A DNA stretch of 64,000 nucleotides, taken from contig OMXE01000010.1 in NCBI GenBank assembly GCA_900314935.1, positions 1 to 64,000 of the forward strand, in the 5' to 3' direction. The number at the start of each line of letters is the position of its first letter. The stretch's first letter is position 1. The notes under the pieces were generated by a model, which made no database searches, had not been told where the DNA came from, and worked only from the letters and a program-made list of their open reading frames with translations. A program made the translations under genes and the position numbers. The stretch comes from an uncultured Prevotella sp. GTDB lineage: Bacteria > Bacteroidota > Bacteroidia > Bacteroidales > Bacteroidaceae. Below are positions 35,287 through 44,090 of this stretch, piece after piece.

Positions 35287-37167
35287 ATGATTACCAAGAT
35301 ATATAAATTCATCTTCGCTTTCAGCGTCATCTGTGGTTTGGCTTCCTGCTCCGATTTCTTTGATCAGGAGTCTGAGCATGTGATCTTCACAGAAAAGGAC
35401 CACCTGCACAATGCTACCGATACCATCTATAGTGTTATTGGTATCTTGAGCAAGCTGCAGGCCATTGGCGACCGTACCGTACTGCTCGGTGAGGTGCGTG
35501 GCGATCTTGTCGATATCACCAATACTGCCAACAGCGACTTGCGCGACATGGCTCTCTTCAATATGGGTGACGACAACCAGTATAACCAGCCGCGCGACTA
35601 CTATGCAGTGATCAACAATTGTAATTATTTCATTGCCAACGTGGATACCGCCATGAAGAACAACCGTAATGATTATCTCTTCATGAGGGAGTATGTAGCC
35701 GTGAAGGCTATCCGCGCATGGACCTACCTCCAGTTGGTACTGAACTATGGTTCTGTTCCCTTCGTAACAGATCCTATTCTCAGCAAGCTCGAGGCAGAGA
35801 AGGAGTTCCCCAGGTATAACCTGCAGGATATCTGCCAGTATTTCATCAACGACCTTGCTCCTCTAACCGACCGTTGGGCCAATGAGTATCCGAACTACGG
35901 TAATATCAGAACACTTAGAGATGGTGCTTCCAGACTGCTTTTCTTCCCTGTGAACATCGTGTTGGGTGATCTGAACCTCTGGCTGGCCAGTGTCACTGGC
36001 AATCAGTCAACCTACCGTGAAGCTGCTTTGCGCTACTATAAGTACATCTCGCAGCGTAATGGTGACAACTCAACCTACCCCATTGGCGCCAGCTACTATT
36101 CATGGATGCCAGGATCTGCAACATGGGATAGCATGTATGGTCTTATAAGCGGTGGTGACTATAGCTCAGAGACCTATGGACAGAATTCTGAGCTCATCAC
36201 AGTGATTGCCGGTGACTCAATCCCCGCAGAAGGAAACTATAGTCAGCTGCGCAACTTGTTCTACTCTCGTGAGGACAACGACTACCGTGTAAGCATCGTT
36301 CCTTCCACCGGTATGTTCAATCTGTCAGAGAGTCAGGCTAACTGCTGTGTAAGTTCTACAGGTACCACCTTCTACTATGCACCAAATGACTTGACACGAC
36401 ACAGAGCAGGTGACCTGCGCCTGTATTATTGCTATGATTGGGGACAGGGTACCAATACTTTGACGGGTGAGCGCTATGATGTATCGTACATCGACAAACA
36501 GTCGTTCCAGAACATCCACATCTACCGTCGTACCATGATCTATCTGCGTTTGGCTGAAGCCCTCAACGGAGCAGGATTCCCACGTGCTGCCTTCAGCATC
36601 CTATCAACTGGTCTGAACAACGAAATCCTCAGCAAGGAAATCTATCCTCGTTGCTCTGAGAGCGACTCCTTGTGGATCAGTCAGATTGACTTCCCCGAGA
36701 CTCGTTATGGTATCGTAACGGTTCAGGAGTATGCTAATCAAACCACGACAGCTAACCACAACACCATGGGTATCCACACCCGCGGTTCCGGTTGGACACC
36801 GTTTAACGAATACTACAAGTTGCCAGATGTTGAGCCTTTGTTCGAGGTTGATGAAGAAGGCAATCCTATTGAAGGTTCATATATCTACCTGAAGGATACT
36901 CCAGAACTGACCCAAAGGCAGAAAGAATTCGTTGACAGTCTGCTGCTCAACGAGAACGGTCTGGAGCTGGCCTTCGAGGGCACCCGCTTCTACGACATCA
37001 TGCGCTTTGCCTACCGTCAGCCGAACCCCGGACAGTTCCTTGCAGATAAGGTTTATGCCCGTCGCGGCAAGGCCAACAGCGGTGCTATGCGTGGTGAGAT
37101 CAAGAAGGATCTGACCGACCAGCGTAACTGGTTCCTCCAGTGGAACGGTCAGATTGGTCTGCAATAG
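35287..37167 (+). CDS. SusD/RagB-type surface lipoprotein 2
   Basis: The 626-residue lipoprotein (Cys21, GLASCSDFFDQ) has SusD family features: HLHNATDTIYSVIGIL, AVINNCNYFIANVD, VAVKAIRAWTYLQLVLNYGSVPFV and the C-terminal ENGLELAFEGTRFYDIMRFAYR. It is the last gene of the FAS1/SusCD locus; a strong terminator follows at 37199. It is diverged from SusD 1, consistent with a second ligand or an ancient duplication of the whole locus. Confidence 0.93.
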   Translation: MITKIYKFIFAFSVICGLASCSDFFDQESEHVIFTEKDHLHNATDTIYSVIGILSKLQAIGDRTVLLGEVRGDLVDITNTANSDLRDMALFNMGDDNQYNQPRDYYAVINNCNYFIANVDTAMKNNRNDYLFMREYVAVKAIRAWTYLQLVLNYGSVPFVTDPILSKLEAEKEFPRYNLQDICQYFINDLAPLTDRWANEYPNYGNIRTLRDGASRLLFFPVNIVLGDLNLWLASVTGNQSTYREAALRYYKYISQRNGDNSTYPIGASYYSWMPGSATWDSMYGLISGGDYSSETYGQNSELITVIAGDSIPAEGNYSQLRNLFYSREDNDYRVSIVPSTGMFNLSESQANCCVSSTGTTFYYAPNDLTRHRAGDLRLYYCYDWGQGTNTLTGERYDVSYIDKQSFQNIHIYRRTMIYLRLAEALNGAGFPRAAFSILSTGLNNEILSKEIYPRCSESDSLWISQIDFPETRYGIVTVQEYANQTTTANHNTMGIHTRGSGWTPFNEYYKLPDVEPLFEVDEEGNPIEGSYIYLKDTPELTQRQKEFVDSLLLNENGLELAFEGTRFYDIMRFAYRQPNPGQFLADKVYARRGKANSGAMRGEIKKDLTDQRNWFLQWNGQIGLQ

Positions 37168-37198
37168 ACGAATCTTACAGGAATAACCTATAAAAAAG

Positions 37199-37231
37199 AA
37201 ATCCCTGAACGTCATCGGTTCAGGGATTTTT
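37199..37231 (+). terminator. Intrinsic terminator of the FAS1/SusCD locus
   Basis: ATCCCTGAAC (37201-37210) pairs with GTTCAGGGAT (37218-37227), loop of 7, followed by TTTTTTTG and preceded by a run of A. Confidence 0.92.
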
Positions 37232-37270
37232 TTGTGTTGGCAAAGGAGTTTGCATGCCTATTAGGCATTG

Positions 37271-37353
37271 TTCCCAGCATGGGAATAAGCTGTTCCCAAC
37301 GTGGGAACACTTCATTCCCAACGTGGGAAAAAATATCTTTCCTTGTGCGGGAA
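37271..37353. repeat. 22-bp array of TTCCCAACGTGGGAA palindromes, array b
   Basis: Cores at 37271 (TTCCCAGCATGGGAA), 37293 and 37315 (TTCCCAACGTGGGAA) are exactly 22 bp apart with 7-nt spacers TAAGCTG and CACTTCA. A degenerate fourth core (TTCCTTGTGCGGGAA) lies at 37339. It is located between the SusD 2 terminator and the argD promoter. The same core in three copies with the same spacing occurs at 55164. Confidence 0.9.
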
Positions 37354-37409
37354 GAGGCCAACAAATGCAAAAAGATAGAGAAATGTAAGGGATTGTCGGA
37401 TAAATGCAG

Positions 37410-37417
37410 TAACTTTG
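37410..37417 (+). promoter_or_regulatory. -7 element of the argD operon
   Basis: TAACTTTG matches TAnnTTTG; the ATG of argD is 28 nt downstream. The -33 element is unclear (ATTG at 37392, short spacing). No TTATGCA half-site is seen here, unlike at argR. Confidence 0.5.
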
Positions 37418-37445
37418 CAACCGATTTATGTAATATAGTAACGAA

Positions 37446-38573
37446 ATGAAGTTATTCGACGTATATCCGCTCTTCGATGTAAACATCGTGAAGGGAAAAG
37501 GTTGCAAGGTTTGGGACGACAAAGGACAGGAGTATCTTGACCTCTATGGCGGTCATGCCGTCATCAGCATCGGTCATGCTCACCCCCACTATATCAGCAA
37601 GGTGAATGAACAACTCGGCAAACTCGGGTTCTATTCAAACTCCGTAGTGAACAAGCTGCAGGTGGAACTGGCAGAACGACTGGGCCGTATCAGTGGTTAT
37701 GACGACTATCAGCTGTTCCTGATCAACTCGGGTGCAGAGGCCAATGAGAATGCCCTGAAGCTGGCTTCGTTCACCAACGGTCGTACACGAGTTCTCAGTG
37801 CAGCCAAGGCTTTTCACGGAAGAACATCACTGGCTGTGGAAGTAACGAACAATCCCAAGATCATCGCACCCATCAACGCCAACGGTCATGTCACCTATCT
37901 GCCGCTGAACGATCTGCCGGCATGGGAGAAAGAACTGGCTAAAGGCGATGTGTGTGCCGTCATCCTGGAGTGCATCCAGGGTGTGGGCGGTATCCAGCTG
38001 GCTACAGAGGAGTTTGCACAAGGATTGGCTGCTGCCTGTAAGAAACACGGCACCATCCTGATCTGCGATGAGATCCAGTGCGGTTACGGACGTAGCGGAA
38101 AGTTCTTCGCCCATCAGTGGTTAGGCATCCGTCCTGATATCATCACGGTAGCCAAAGGTATTGCCAACGGCTTCCCCATGGGTGGCGTACTGATATCGCC
38201 TAACTTCAAGCCTGTTTATGGACAGTTAGGAACGACCTTCGGTGGAAACCATCTGGCTTGTGCCGCAGCGTTGGCTGTGCTTGATGTGTTCGAAGAGGAA
38301 CATCTCGTGGAGAATGCCCGTGTTGTTGGTGATTATCTCATCAACGAAATCAAACAATTAAATAGCGATAGAATCAAGGATGTAAGAGGACGCGGTTTGA
38401 TGATCGGTATCGACCTTGACGTCCCGCATCAGGAGGTGCGGAAGCCGCTGATCTACGAACAGCATTGCTTCACAGGCTGTGCAGGAACGAATATCCTGCG
38501 ACTGCTGCCGCCGCTTTGTCTGACAAAGGCTGAGGCAGATGATTTTATTACAAGACTGAAGAAATGTTTATAG
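37446..38573 (+). CDS. argD: Acylornithine aminotransferase
   Basis: This PLP enzyme of 375 residues converts the N-acylated glutamate semialdehyde to acylornithine using glutamate. Seen: the INSGAEANENALKLA cofactor phosphate loop (93-107), AFHGRTSLA (122-130), Asp208 in ICDEIQCGYGRSG, and the Schiff-base Lys237 in TVAKGIANGFPMG. Length fits. It opens the plus-strand arginine/proline block; proC follows 8 bp after its stop. argB and argH are not in the window. Confidence 0.95.
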   Translation: MKLFDVYPLFDVNIVKGKGCKVWDDKGQEYLDLYGGHAVISIGHAHPHYISKVNEQLGKLGFYSNSVVNKLQVELAERLGRISGYDDYQLFLINSGAEANENALKLASFTNGRTRVLSAAKAFHGRTSLAVEVTNNPKIIAPINANGHVTYLPLNDLPAWEKELAKGDVCAVILECIQGVGGIQLATEEFAQGLAAACKKHGTILICDEIQCGYGRSGKFFAHQWLGIRPDIITVAKGIANGFPMGGVLISPNFKPVYGQLGTTFGGNHLACAAALAVLDVFEEEHLVENARVVGDYLINEIKQLNSDRIKDVRGRGLMIGIDLDVPHQEVRKPLIYEQHCFTGCAGTNILRLLPPLCLTKAEADDFITRLKKCL

Positions 38574-38581
38574 TCTAAGAT

Positions 38582-39364
38582 ATGAGTAAGATTGCAGTGA
38601 TTGGCGCTGGTGCCATGGGAGGCGCCACCGTGGAAGGATTGATCAAAGGCGACTATTTCCGCAACGAGGATATCACCGTTGCCGATCCGTCGCAGAAGGT
38701 GATTGACAAATTCGCCCAGATGGGACTGGCCGTTACGACCGACAATCAGCTGGCTGCTGAGTCGGCCGATGTGGTGTGTGTGGTAGTGAAGCCCTGGTTG
38801 GTGGAACACGTGCTCAAGGATATCAAACCAGTACTGGATCCTCAGAAGCAACTACTCATCGTGATTGCTGCCCGCGTAACATCTGCCAGCATCAAGGAAT
38901 GGCTGGGTGAGAAGTGCCCTCCCCTCTTCCTCGTCATCCCCAACATCGCTATTGCCGAGATGGCTTCGATGACCTTCATCGTGCCTGTGGGAGCCTCAGA
39001 GAAAGATACCCAGATCGTAGTGGACATCTTTAACGAGATGGGTAACGCACTGATCACCGATGAGCAGCATCTGGCTGCAGGTACTACCCTGGCCAGCTGC
39101 GGTATTGCCTACGCCATGCGCTATATCCGTGCTGCCAGTGAAGGTGGTGTGGAACTGGGATTCAAGGCCGACGATGCGAAGAAGATCGTGATGCAGACCA
39201 TGAAGGGTGCGGTAGAACTGCTGGAAGCCAGTGATATGCATCCCGAAGCAGCTATCGACCTGGTGGCCACGCCTGGCGGTGTCACCATCAAAGGACTCAA
39301 CGAAATGGAGCACGCGGGCTTCACCTCTGCTGTGATCCGCGGACTGAAAGCTGGTGCGAAATAA
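38582..39364 (+). CDS. proC: Pyrroline-5-carboxylate reductase
   Basis: It reduces pyrroline-5-carboxylate to proline with NAD(P)H. The 260-residue protein has an N-terminal Rossmann motif GAGAMGGATVEGL (8-20), KPWLVEHVL, and the family C-terminal signature region, here VATPGGVTIKGLNEMEHAGF (standard form TSPGGTT). It completes, with proB and proA downstream, the proline route from glutamate in one cluster. Confidence 0.95.
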   Translation: MSKIAVIGAGAMGGATVEGLIKGDYFRNEDITVADPSQKVIDKFAQMGLAVTTDNQLAAESADVVCVVVKPWLVEHVLKDIKPVLDPQKQLLIVIAARVTSASIKEWLGEKCPPLFLVIPNIAIAEMASMTFIVPVGASEKDTQIVVDIFNEMGNALITDEQHLAAGTTLASCGIAYAMRYIRAASEGGVELGFKADDAKKIVMQTMKGAVELLEASDMHPEAAIDLVATPGGVTIKGLNEMEHAGFTSAVIRGLKAGAK

Positions 39365-39384
39365 GAATAATTGAGAATTAAGAT

Positions 39385-39942
39385 ATGGAAGAACAACTGA
39401 AACAAATAGGTGAGCGACTGCGCGGACTCCGTGATGTGCTGGATATCTCTGTTGGCGAGATGGCGGAAACCATCGGCATCAGTGAGGATAAGTATGAGAA
39501 GATCGAGGCTGGTGAACTGGACATCACCATCTCGAACCTGATGAAGATCGCCCACAAATATGGGATCTCTGCCGAGGAACTGATGTTCGCAGAGGCACCT
39601 CATATGAAGTCGTACTTCGTGGTACGTAAAGGACAAGGTATGTCGGTTGAGCGCACGAAAGCCTACAAATACCAGAGTCTGGTAAGCGGCTTTGTCAACC
39701 ACAAGGCCGATGTGTTCATCGTTACTGTGGAACCAAAGCCCGGTGCACGCACCATCTACAAGAATACACACCCCGGACAGGAGTTCAACCTCGTGCTTGA
39801 AGGTGCCATGGAACTGTATATCGGTGGTAAGACCATGATTCTTGAGGAAGGCGACAGCATCTATTTCGACTCGTCAAAACCCCACGGCATGCTGGCTGTA
39901 GGCGACAAACCAGTGAAGTTCCTCGCCTTTACTGTGGAGTAA
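39385..39942 (+). CDS. XRE-type HTH regulator with C-terminal cupin domain
   Basis: The protein has 185 residues. Residues about 5-62 form an XRE helix-turn-helix (LRDVLDISVGEMAETIGISEDKYEKIEAGELDI). Residues about 105-180 form a cupin_2 barrel with HPGQEFNLVLEGAMELYIGG and DSIYFDSSKPHG metal/ligand-type motifs. XRE-cupin proteins often sense a small metabolite and control neighbouring genes. It lies between proC and the AMP-binding synthetase gene 43 bp downstream, which may be its target. A short AATTGAG repeat precedes the start. Confidence 0.9.
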   Translation: MEEQLKQIGERLRGLRDVLDISVGEMAETIGISEDKYEKIEAGELDITISNLMKIAHKYGISAEELMFAEAPHMKSYFVVRKGQGMSVERTKAYKYQSLVSGFVNHKADVFIVTVEPKPGARTIYKNTHPGQEFNLVLEGAMELYIGGKTMILEEGDSIYFDSSKPHGMLAVGDKPVKFLAFTVE

Positions 39943-39985
39943 TGTCCTAACCGCATCACTCCTTAACTTCCTAACAACAAAAGAA

Positions 39986-41674
39986 ATGATAGAGAGATTT
40001 TTAAAGCAGACCAAGTTTACTTCTGTAGAAGACTACAATAAGAACCTGGAGTTCATCATCCCTGAGAACTTCAACTTCGCCTATGACGTGATGGACGCAT
40101 GGGCAGCCGAGGCACCTGAGAAGCTGGCCATCCTATGGACGAACGATCAGGGGGAAGAATTACGTACCACGTTCGGACAGCTGAAGGAACAGACGGACCA
40201 GGCCGCCAGCTACCTGCAATCATTAGGCATCGGTAAGAACGACCCGGTGATGCTTATTCTGAAGCGCCGCTACGAATGGTGGGTGGTCATGCTGGCCCTG
40301 CATAAGCTGGGTGCCGTGGTGATTCCTGCCACCCACATGCTCACCAAACATGATATTGTTTACCGCGATACCCGCGCCAGCATCAAAGGTATTATCTGTG
40401 TGGATGATGCCTATGTGATGAGTCAGGTGGAAGCGGCCTTACCTGAGAGTCCTACAGTGAAAGTGCTCATTAAGGTGGAGGAGACTAGTGATACTAGTGT
40501 TTCTAGTGGTACTGGTAATACTAGTCCGTGGCACTCTTGGCAGAACGAGTGGCAGAAAGCCCCGAAGTTTGTCAAGCCTGCCTTTGTCAACACCAACGAC
40601 GACACCATGCTGATGTACTTCACCAGTGGTACCAGCGGTGAACCGAAGATGGTGGCTCACGACTATCTCTATGCCATGGGACATCTCTCAACGGGTGTAT
40701 TCTGGCATAACCTCCATGAGGGCTCCCTTCATCTCACCGTGGCCGACACGGGTTGGGGAAAGGCTGTGTGGGGTAAGTTCTACGGACAGTGGTTTGCCGG
40801 TGCAACCGTCTTTGTGTTCGACCATGAGAAGTTCAATGCAGATACATTGCTTCGTCAGATAGAGAAATATAAGGTGACGAGCTTCTGTGCTCCTCCAACC
40901 ATTTACCGTTTCATGATTCGCGAGGATCTGAGCAAGTACGACCTCTCTTCACTGGAGTATTGTACCACGGCCGGCGAGGCATTGAACCCCGCTGTGTTCG
41001 ACAAGTTCAAAGAGAAGACAGGTATCCAGATGATGGAAGGCTTCGGACAGACAGAAACCACCATGACACTGGGAACCTTCCCTTGGATGACTCCCAAACC
41101 AGGTTCCATGGGAATCCCCAACGCGCAATACGACATCGACCTGCTGCGTGCAGACGGTACGCCATGCGAAGATGGTGAGAAGGGCGAGATTGTGGTACGG
41201 GTAGGCGACCGTAAGCCAATCGGTCTGTTCAAGTATTACTATCGTGATGAAGAGCTGACCCGCGAGGCATGGCACGATGGTATCTACCACACAGGCGATA
41301 TGGCTTGGCGCGATGAGGACGGCTACTACTGGTTCGAGGGTCGTATTGATGATGTCATCAAGTCATCTGGCTACCGTATCGGTCCGTTCGAGGTAGAGAG
41401 TGCGCTGATGACTCACCCCGCTGTCGTAGAGTGCGCCATCACGGGTGTACCTGATGACATTCGTGGTATGGTGGTAAAAGCTACTGTCGTACTTGGTAAG
41501 GAGTGGAAGGACAAGGCCGGCGACGACCTGATCAAGGAACTCCAGCAGCATGTCAAGAAAGAAACGGCTCCTTATAAGTACCCCCGTATCATCGAGTTCG
41601 TCGATGAACTGCCGAAGACCATCAGTGGAAAGATCCGCCGCGTTGAGATCCGTAATAAGGACAGCAAGAAATAA
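39986..41674 (+). CDS. AMP-forming acyl-CoA synthetase
   Basis: A 562-residue member of the ANL superfamily that activates a carboxylic acid to its CoA thioester. Seen: phosphate loop TSGTSGEPK (about 212-220), GFGQTET (A5), HTGDMAWRDEDGYYWFEGRIDDVIKSSGYRIGP region with the hinge, and C-terminal catalytic Lys in KTISGKIRR. The overall look is acetyl/medium-chain type; the acid is unknown. Residues about 166-178 (EETSDTSVSSGTGNTS) are encoded by a 9-bp CTAG array (40485-40524), apparently an insertion in a loop between N-terminal subdomains. Its stop codon directly abuts the yraN start. Confidence 0.88.
   Translation: MIERFLKQTKFTSVEDYNKNLEFIIPENFNFAYDVMDAWAAEAPEKLAILWTNDQGEELRTTFGQLKEQTDQAASYLQSLGIGKNDPVMLILKRRYEWWVVMLALHKLGAVVIPATHMLTKHDIVYRDTRASIKGIICVDDAYVMSQVEAALPESPTVKVLIKVEETSDTSVSSGTGNTSPWHSWQNEWQKAPKFVKPAFVNTNDDTMLMYFTSGTSGEPKMVAHDYLYAMGHLSTGVFWHNLHEGSLHLTVADTGWGKAVWGKFYGQWFAGATVFVFDHEKFNADTLLRQIEKYKVTSFCAPPTIYRFMIREDLSKYDLSSLEYCTTAGEALNPAVFDKFKEKTGIQMMEGFGQTETTMTLGTFPWMTPKPGSMGIPNAQYDIDLLRADGTPCEDGEKGEIVVRVGDRKPIGLFKYYYRDEELTREAWHDGIYHTGDMAWRDEDGYYWFEGRIDDVIKSSGYRIGPFEVESALMTHPAVVECAITGVPDDIRGMVVKATVVLGKEWKDKAGDDLIKELQQHVKKETAPYKYPRIIEFVDELPKTISGKIRRVEIRNKDSKK
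40484..40525. repeat. 9-bp CTAG array inside the acyl-CoA synthetase gene
   Basis: CTAG at 40485, 40494, 40503 and 40521, with CTGG at 40512; exact 9-bp period. Read in frame ACT-AGT-NNN, giving Thr-Ser-x repeats. Confidence 0.9.
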
Positions 41675-42034
41675 ATGGCTGCGCATAACGAACTCGGCAG
41701 GTGGGGAGAAGACCTGGCTGCGGCCTTTCTCGAAGAAAAGGGTTATGCCATCATCGAACGCGACTGGAAATCCGGTCATCATGATCTCGACATCGTGGCA
41801 AAGGATGGCAGTACGCTGGTCATCGTGGAAGTAAAGACCCGTCGCAACCGTTTGTATGGTAATCCAGAAGAGGCCATCGACTACAAGAAACGTCGGAGTC
41901 TGCTGTCGGCCATCAACCACTACACCAAGTCGCATCGTATCTACAGCAGTGTCCGCTTCGACATCATCAGCATTGTCGGCAACATAGGTGAGAAGTCCGA
42001 AATAGACCACATCATAGATGTAGCATTATTATGA
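41675..42034 (+). CDS. YraN/UPF0102 family nuclease-fold protein
   Basis: This 119-residue protein has the family start NELGRWGEDLAAAFLEEKGY and a PD-(D/E)xK-like core: Asp in HHDLDIVAKDG, then IVEVKTRR. The family is linked to DNA recombination or processing by distant similarity; function is not settled. The ATG follows the preceding stop with no gap, and its own stop overlaps the proB start (ATGA), so it is translated as part of the operon. Confidence 0.93.
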   Translation: MAAHNELGRWGEDLAAAFLEEKGYAIIERDWKSGHHDLDIVAKDGSTLVIVEVKTRRNRLYGNPEEAIDYKKRRSLLSAINHYTKSHRIYSSVRFDIISIVGNIGEKSEIDHIIDVALL

Positions 42035-42804
42035 AGAGAAGAATCGTTATAAAGGTTGGCTCAAACGTCCTGACACGTCCAGACGGGAAACTGGATGTGA
42101 CACGCATGTCGGCATTGGTCGACCAGATTGCCTGGCTGCGTAAGCACAACATTGAGGTCATCCTTGTATCATCAGGTGCCATGGCCTCCGGTCGTGGAGA
42201 ACTGAAGGTTGACCACTCGTTGGATTCCGTAGAGCAGCGACAGTTGTTCTCTGCCGTCGGACAGGTGAAGCTCGTAGGACTTTATTATGATTTGTTCCGC
42301 GAGTTCGGTATTCATGTAGGACAGGTGCTGACCATGAAAGAGAACTTCCAACCGGGCGAGCAATACCGTAACCAAAGGGCTTGTATGACGGTGATGCTTG
42401 AGAATGACGTGCTACCCATCGTGAACGAGAACGACACGGTGAGTGTTACTGAGCTGATGTTCACCGATAACGATGAACTTTCTGGTCTCATCGCACAGAT
42501 GATGAAAGCCGATACGCTGATTCTGCTCTCTAACATTGACGGTATTTTTACCTCGCATCCTGATGATCCGAATGCCGAACTGATCAACGAGGTGGCTCCC
42601 GGTCGCGACCTTTCGGAATACATCCAACCCGAGAAGAGTGCCTTTGGTCGTGGCGGTATGCACTCGAAATACACCACTGCCAGCAAGGTATCGCAGTCGG
42701 GCATCCGTGTCATCATTGCCAATGGAGAACGTGAGAATATCCTTATCGATTTGATTGAGCGTAAAGACGAAACCCCACATACAGAGTTTACACCATGCAA
42801 CTGA
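42031..42804 (+). CDS. proB: Glutamate 5-kinase without PUA domain
   Basis: It phosphorylates glutamate for proline synthesis. The 257 residues form a complete amino-acid-kinase domain: KVGSNVL (8-14), [47 protein letters not shown] and [15 protein letters not shown]. The C-terminal PUA domain of the E. coli enzyme (367 residues) is absent, which is a known short form. It overlaps yraN by 4 bp and proA by 10 bp. Confidence 0.95.
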   Translation: MKRRIVIKVGSNVLTRPDGKLDVTRMSALVDQIAWLRKHNIEVILVSSGAMASGRGELKVDHSLDSVEQRQLFSAVGQVKLVGLYYDLFREFGIHVGQVLTMKENFQPGEQYRNQRACMTVMLENDVLPIVNENDTVSVTELMFTDNDELSGLIAQMMKADTLILLSNIDGIFTSHPDDPNAELINEVAPGRDLSEYIQPEKSAFGRGGMHSKYTTASKVSQSGIRVIIANGERENILIDLIERKDETPHTEFTPCN

Positions 42805-44036
42805 AAGAAACATTCGAACGAGTGAAGCGCGCCAGTAAGAGTCTGGCCCTGCTGAGCGACGAACAGCGCAACGAGATTCTTCAAGCCGTTGCCGATGCTA
42901 TTATCAATAATAAGGTGAGAATCCTGGAGGCTAATGCACAGGATTTGGCTAAGATGGAGAAGAGTAATCCGCTGTACGACCGTCTGCAGCTCACCGACAG
43001 TCGATTGGAGGGCATTGCCGCCGACATGCGTAATGTGGCTACCCTACCCTCTCCCCTCGGTCATATCACCAAACAGAAGACATTGCCCAATGGTCTTCGT
43101 CTTTGTCGTGTCAGTGTTCCCTTCGGTGTTATCGGCATGATCTACGAGGCACGGCCCAATGTTACCTTCGATGTATTCTCCCTCTGTTTCAAGAGTGGTA
43201 ATGCCTGTGTATTGAAAGGTGGTAAGGATGCCGACTGCTCGAACCGTGAGGAGGTGGCACTGATCCATGAGATCTTGGAGAAATATGGTGTGAATCCTGA
43301 TGTTGTCGCCCTGCTACCAGCCACTCATGAAGCCACAGGCGAGATGCTGAATGCGGTAGGCTATGTCGATCTGTGCATCCCCCGTGGCGGTCGTAAGCTC
43401 ATCGACTTCGTTCGCGACACTGCCCGTATCCCCGTTATCGAGACTGGTGCCGGTGTGGTGAACACCTATTTCGACAAAGAAGGTGATCTGGAAATGGGCA
43501 AGGCTATCATCAATAATGCCAAGACCCGCAGGGTGTCTGTATGCAACGCCTTGGATTGCCTGCTAGTACATCTAGATAGACTAGTAGATCTAGTAGAACT
43601 AGTAAAGCCTATGGCAGAGAAGAATGTCATCATCTATGCCGATGAGAAGGCCTATGCTGCCCTCGAAGGTAAATATCCTTTGTTGGAGCATGCAACCAAC
43701 GAGAGCTTCGGTACGGAGTTCATGGATTATAAACTGGCCGTCAAGACCGTTTTTTCTCTCGAAGAGGCACTTGCTCATATCGATGAAAATGGATCCGGTC
43801 ACAGCGAGGCTATCATCACCATGAACGAGACAACAGCCCGTATGTTCCAGGCGCATGTAGATGCAGCATGTGTTTATTGGAATGCTCCGACTTCCTTTAC
43901 CGACGGTGCTCAGTTCGGTCTTGGAGCCGAGATCGGCATCTCTACCCAGAAACTCGGTCCTCGAGGACCGATGGCCTTGGAAGAGATCACCACCTATAAA
44001 TGGCTCATCGAGGGTGAAGGTCAAATCCGCCCCTAA
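42795..44036 (+). CDS. proA: Gamma-glutamyl phosphate reductase
   Basis: It reduces gamma-glutamyl phosphate to the semialdehyde. The 413-residue protein shows [40 protein letters not shown] and the nucleophile Cys in [13 protein letters not shown]. Residues about 257-271 ([14 protein letters not shown]) are encoded by a 9-bp CTAG array (43563-43602), giving Leu-Val-x repeats in a surface-type segment just after the active-site strand. The gene overlaps proB and ends before a 9-bp CCYATT array that leads to the carbamoyltransferase start. Confidence 0.96.
   Translation: MQLKETFERVKRASKSLALLSDEQRNEILQAVADAIINNKVRILEANAQDLAKMEKSNPLYDRLQLTDSRLEGIAADMRNVATLPSPLGHITKQKTLPNGLRLCRVSVPFGVIGMIYEARPNVTFDVFSLCFKSGNACVLKGGKDADCSNREEVALIHEILEKYGVNPDVVALLPATHEATGEMLNAVGYVDLCIPRGGRKLIDFVRDTARIPVIETGAGVVNTYFDKEGDLEMGKAIINNAKTRRVSVCNALDCLLVHLDRLVDLVELVKPMAEKNVIIYADEKAYAALEGKYPLLEHATNESFGTEFMDYKLAVKTVFSLEEALAHIDENGSGHSEAIITMNETTARMFQAHVDAACVYWNAPTSFTDGAQFGLGAEIGISTQKLGPRGPMALEEITTYKWLIEGEGQIRP
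43562..43604. repeat. 9-bp CTAG array inside proA
   Basis: CTAG at 43563, 43572, 43581, 43590 and 43599, exact 9-bp period, in frame CTA-GTA-NNN (Leu-Val-x). Confidence 0.92.
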
Positions 44037-44090
44037 CCCATTAAGCCTATTGAGCCTATTATGCCCATTAACCCCATCAACCCTTTCACA
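44037..44090. repeat. 9-bp CCYATTNNN array upstream of the carbamoyltransferase
   Basis: Units start at 44037, 44046, 44055, 44064, 44073 and 44082 (CCCATTAAG, CCTATTGAG, CCTATTATG, CCCATTAAC, CCCATCAAC, CCTTTCACA), exact 9-bp period. The gene's ATG at 44091 follows the last unit. An in-frame ATG inside the array (44061) would give a repetitive PINPINPF extension and is not favoured. Confidence 0.85.

Noticed and set aside
40484..40525. Frameshift or sequencing artefact in the acyl-CoA synthetase gene
   Set aside because: The array keeps the reading frame and identical periodic arrays occur at seven other sites.
44061..44090. Carbamoyltransferase start at 44061
   Set aside because: It would add a repeat-derived PINPINPFT segment; the start at 44091 fits family length and places the specificity residue at position 90.
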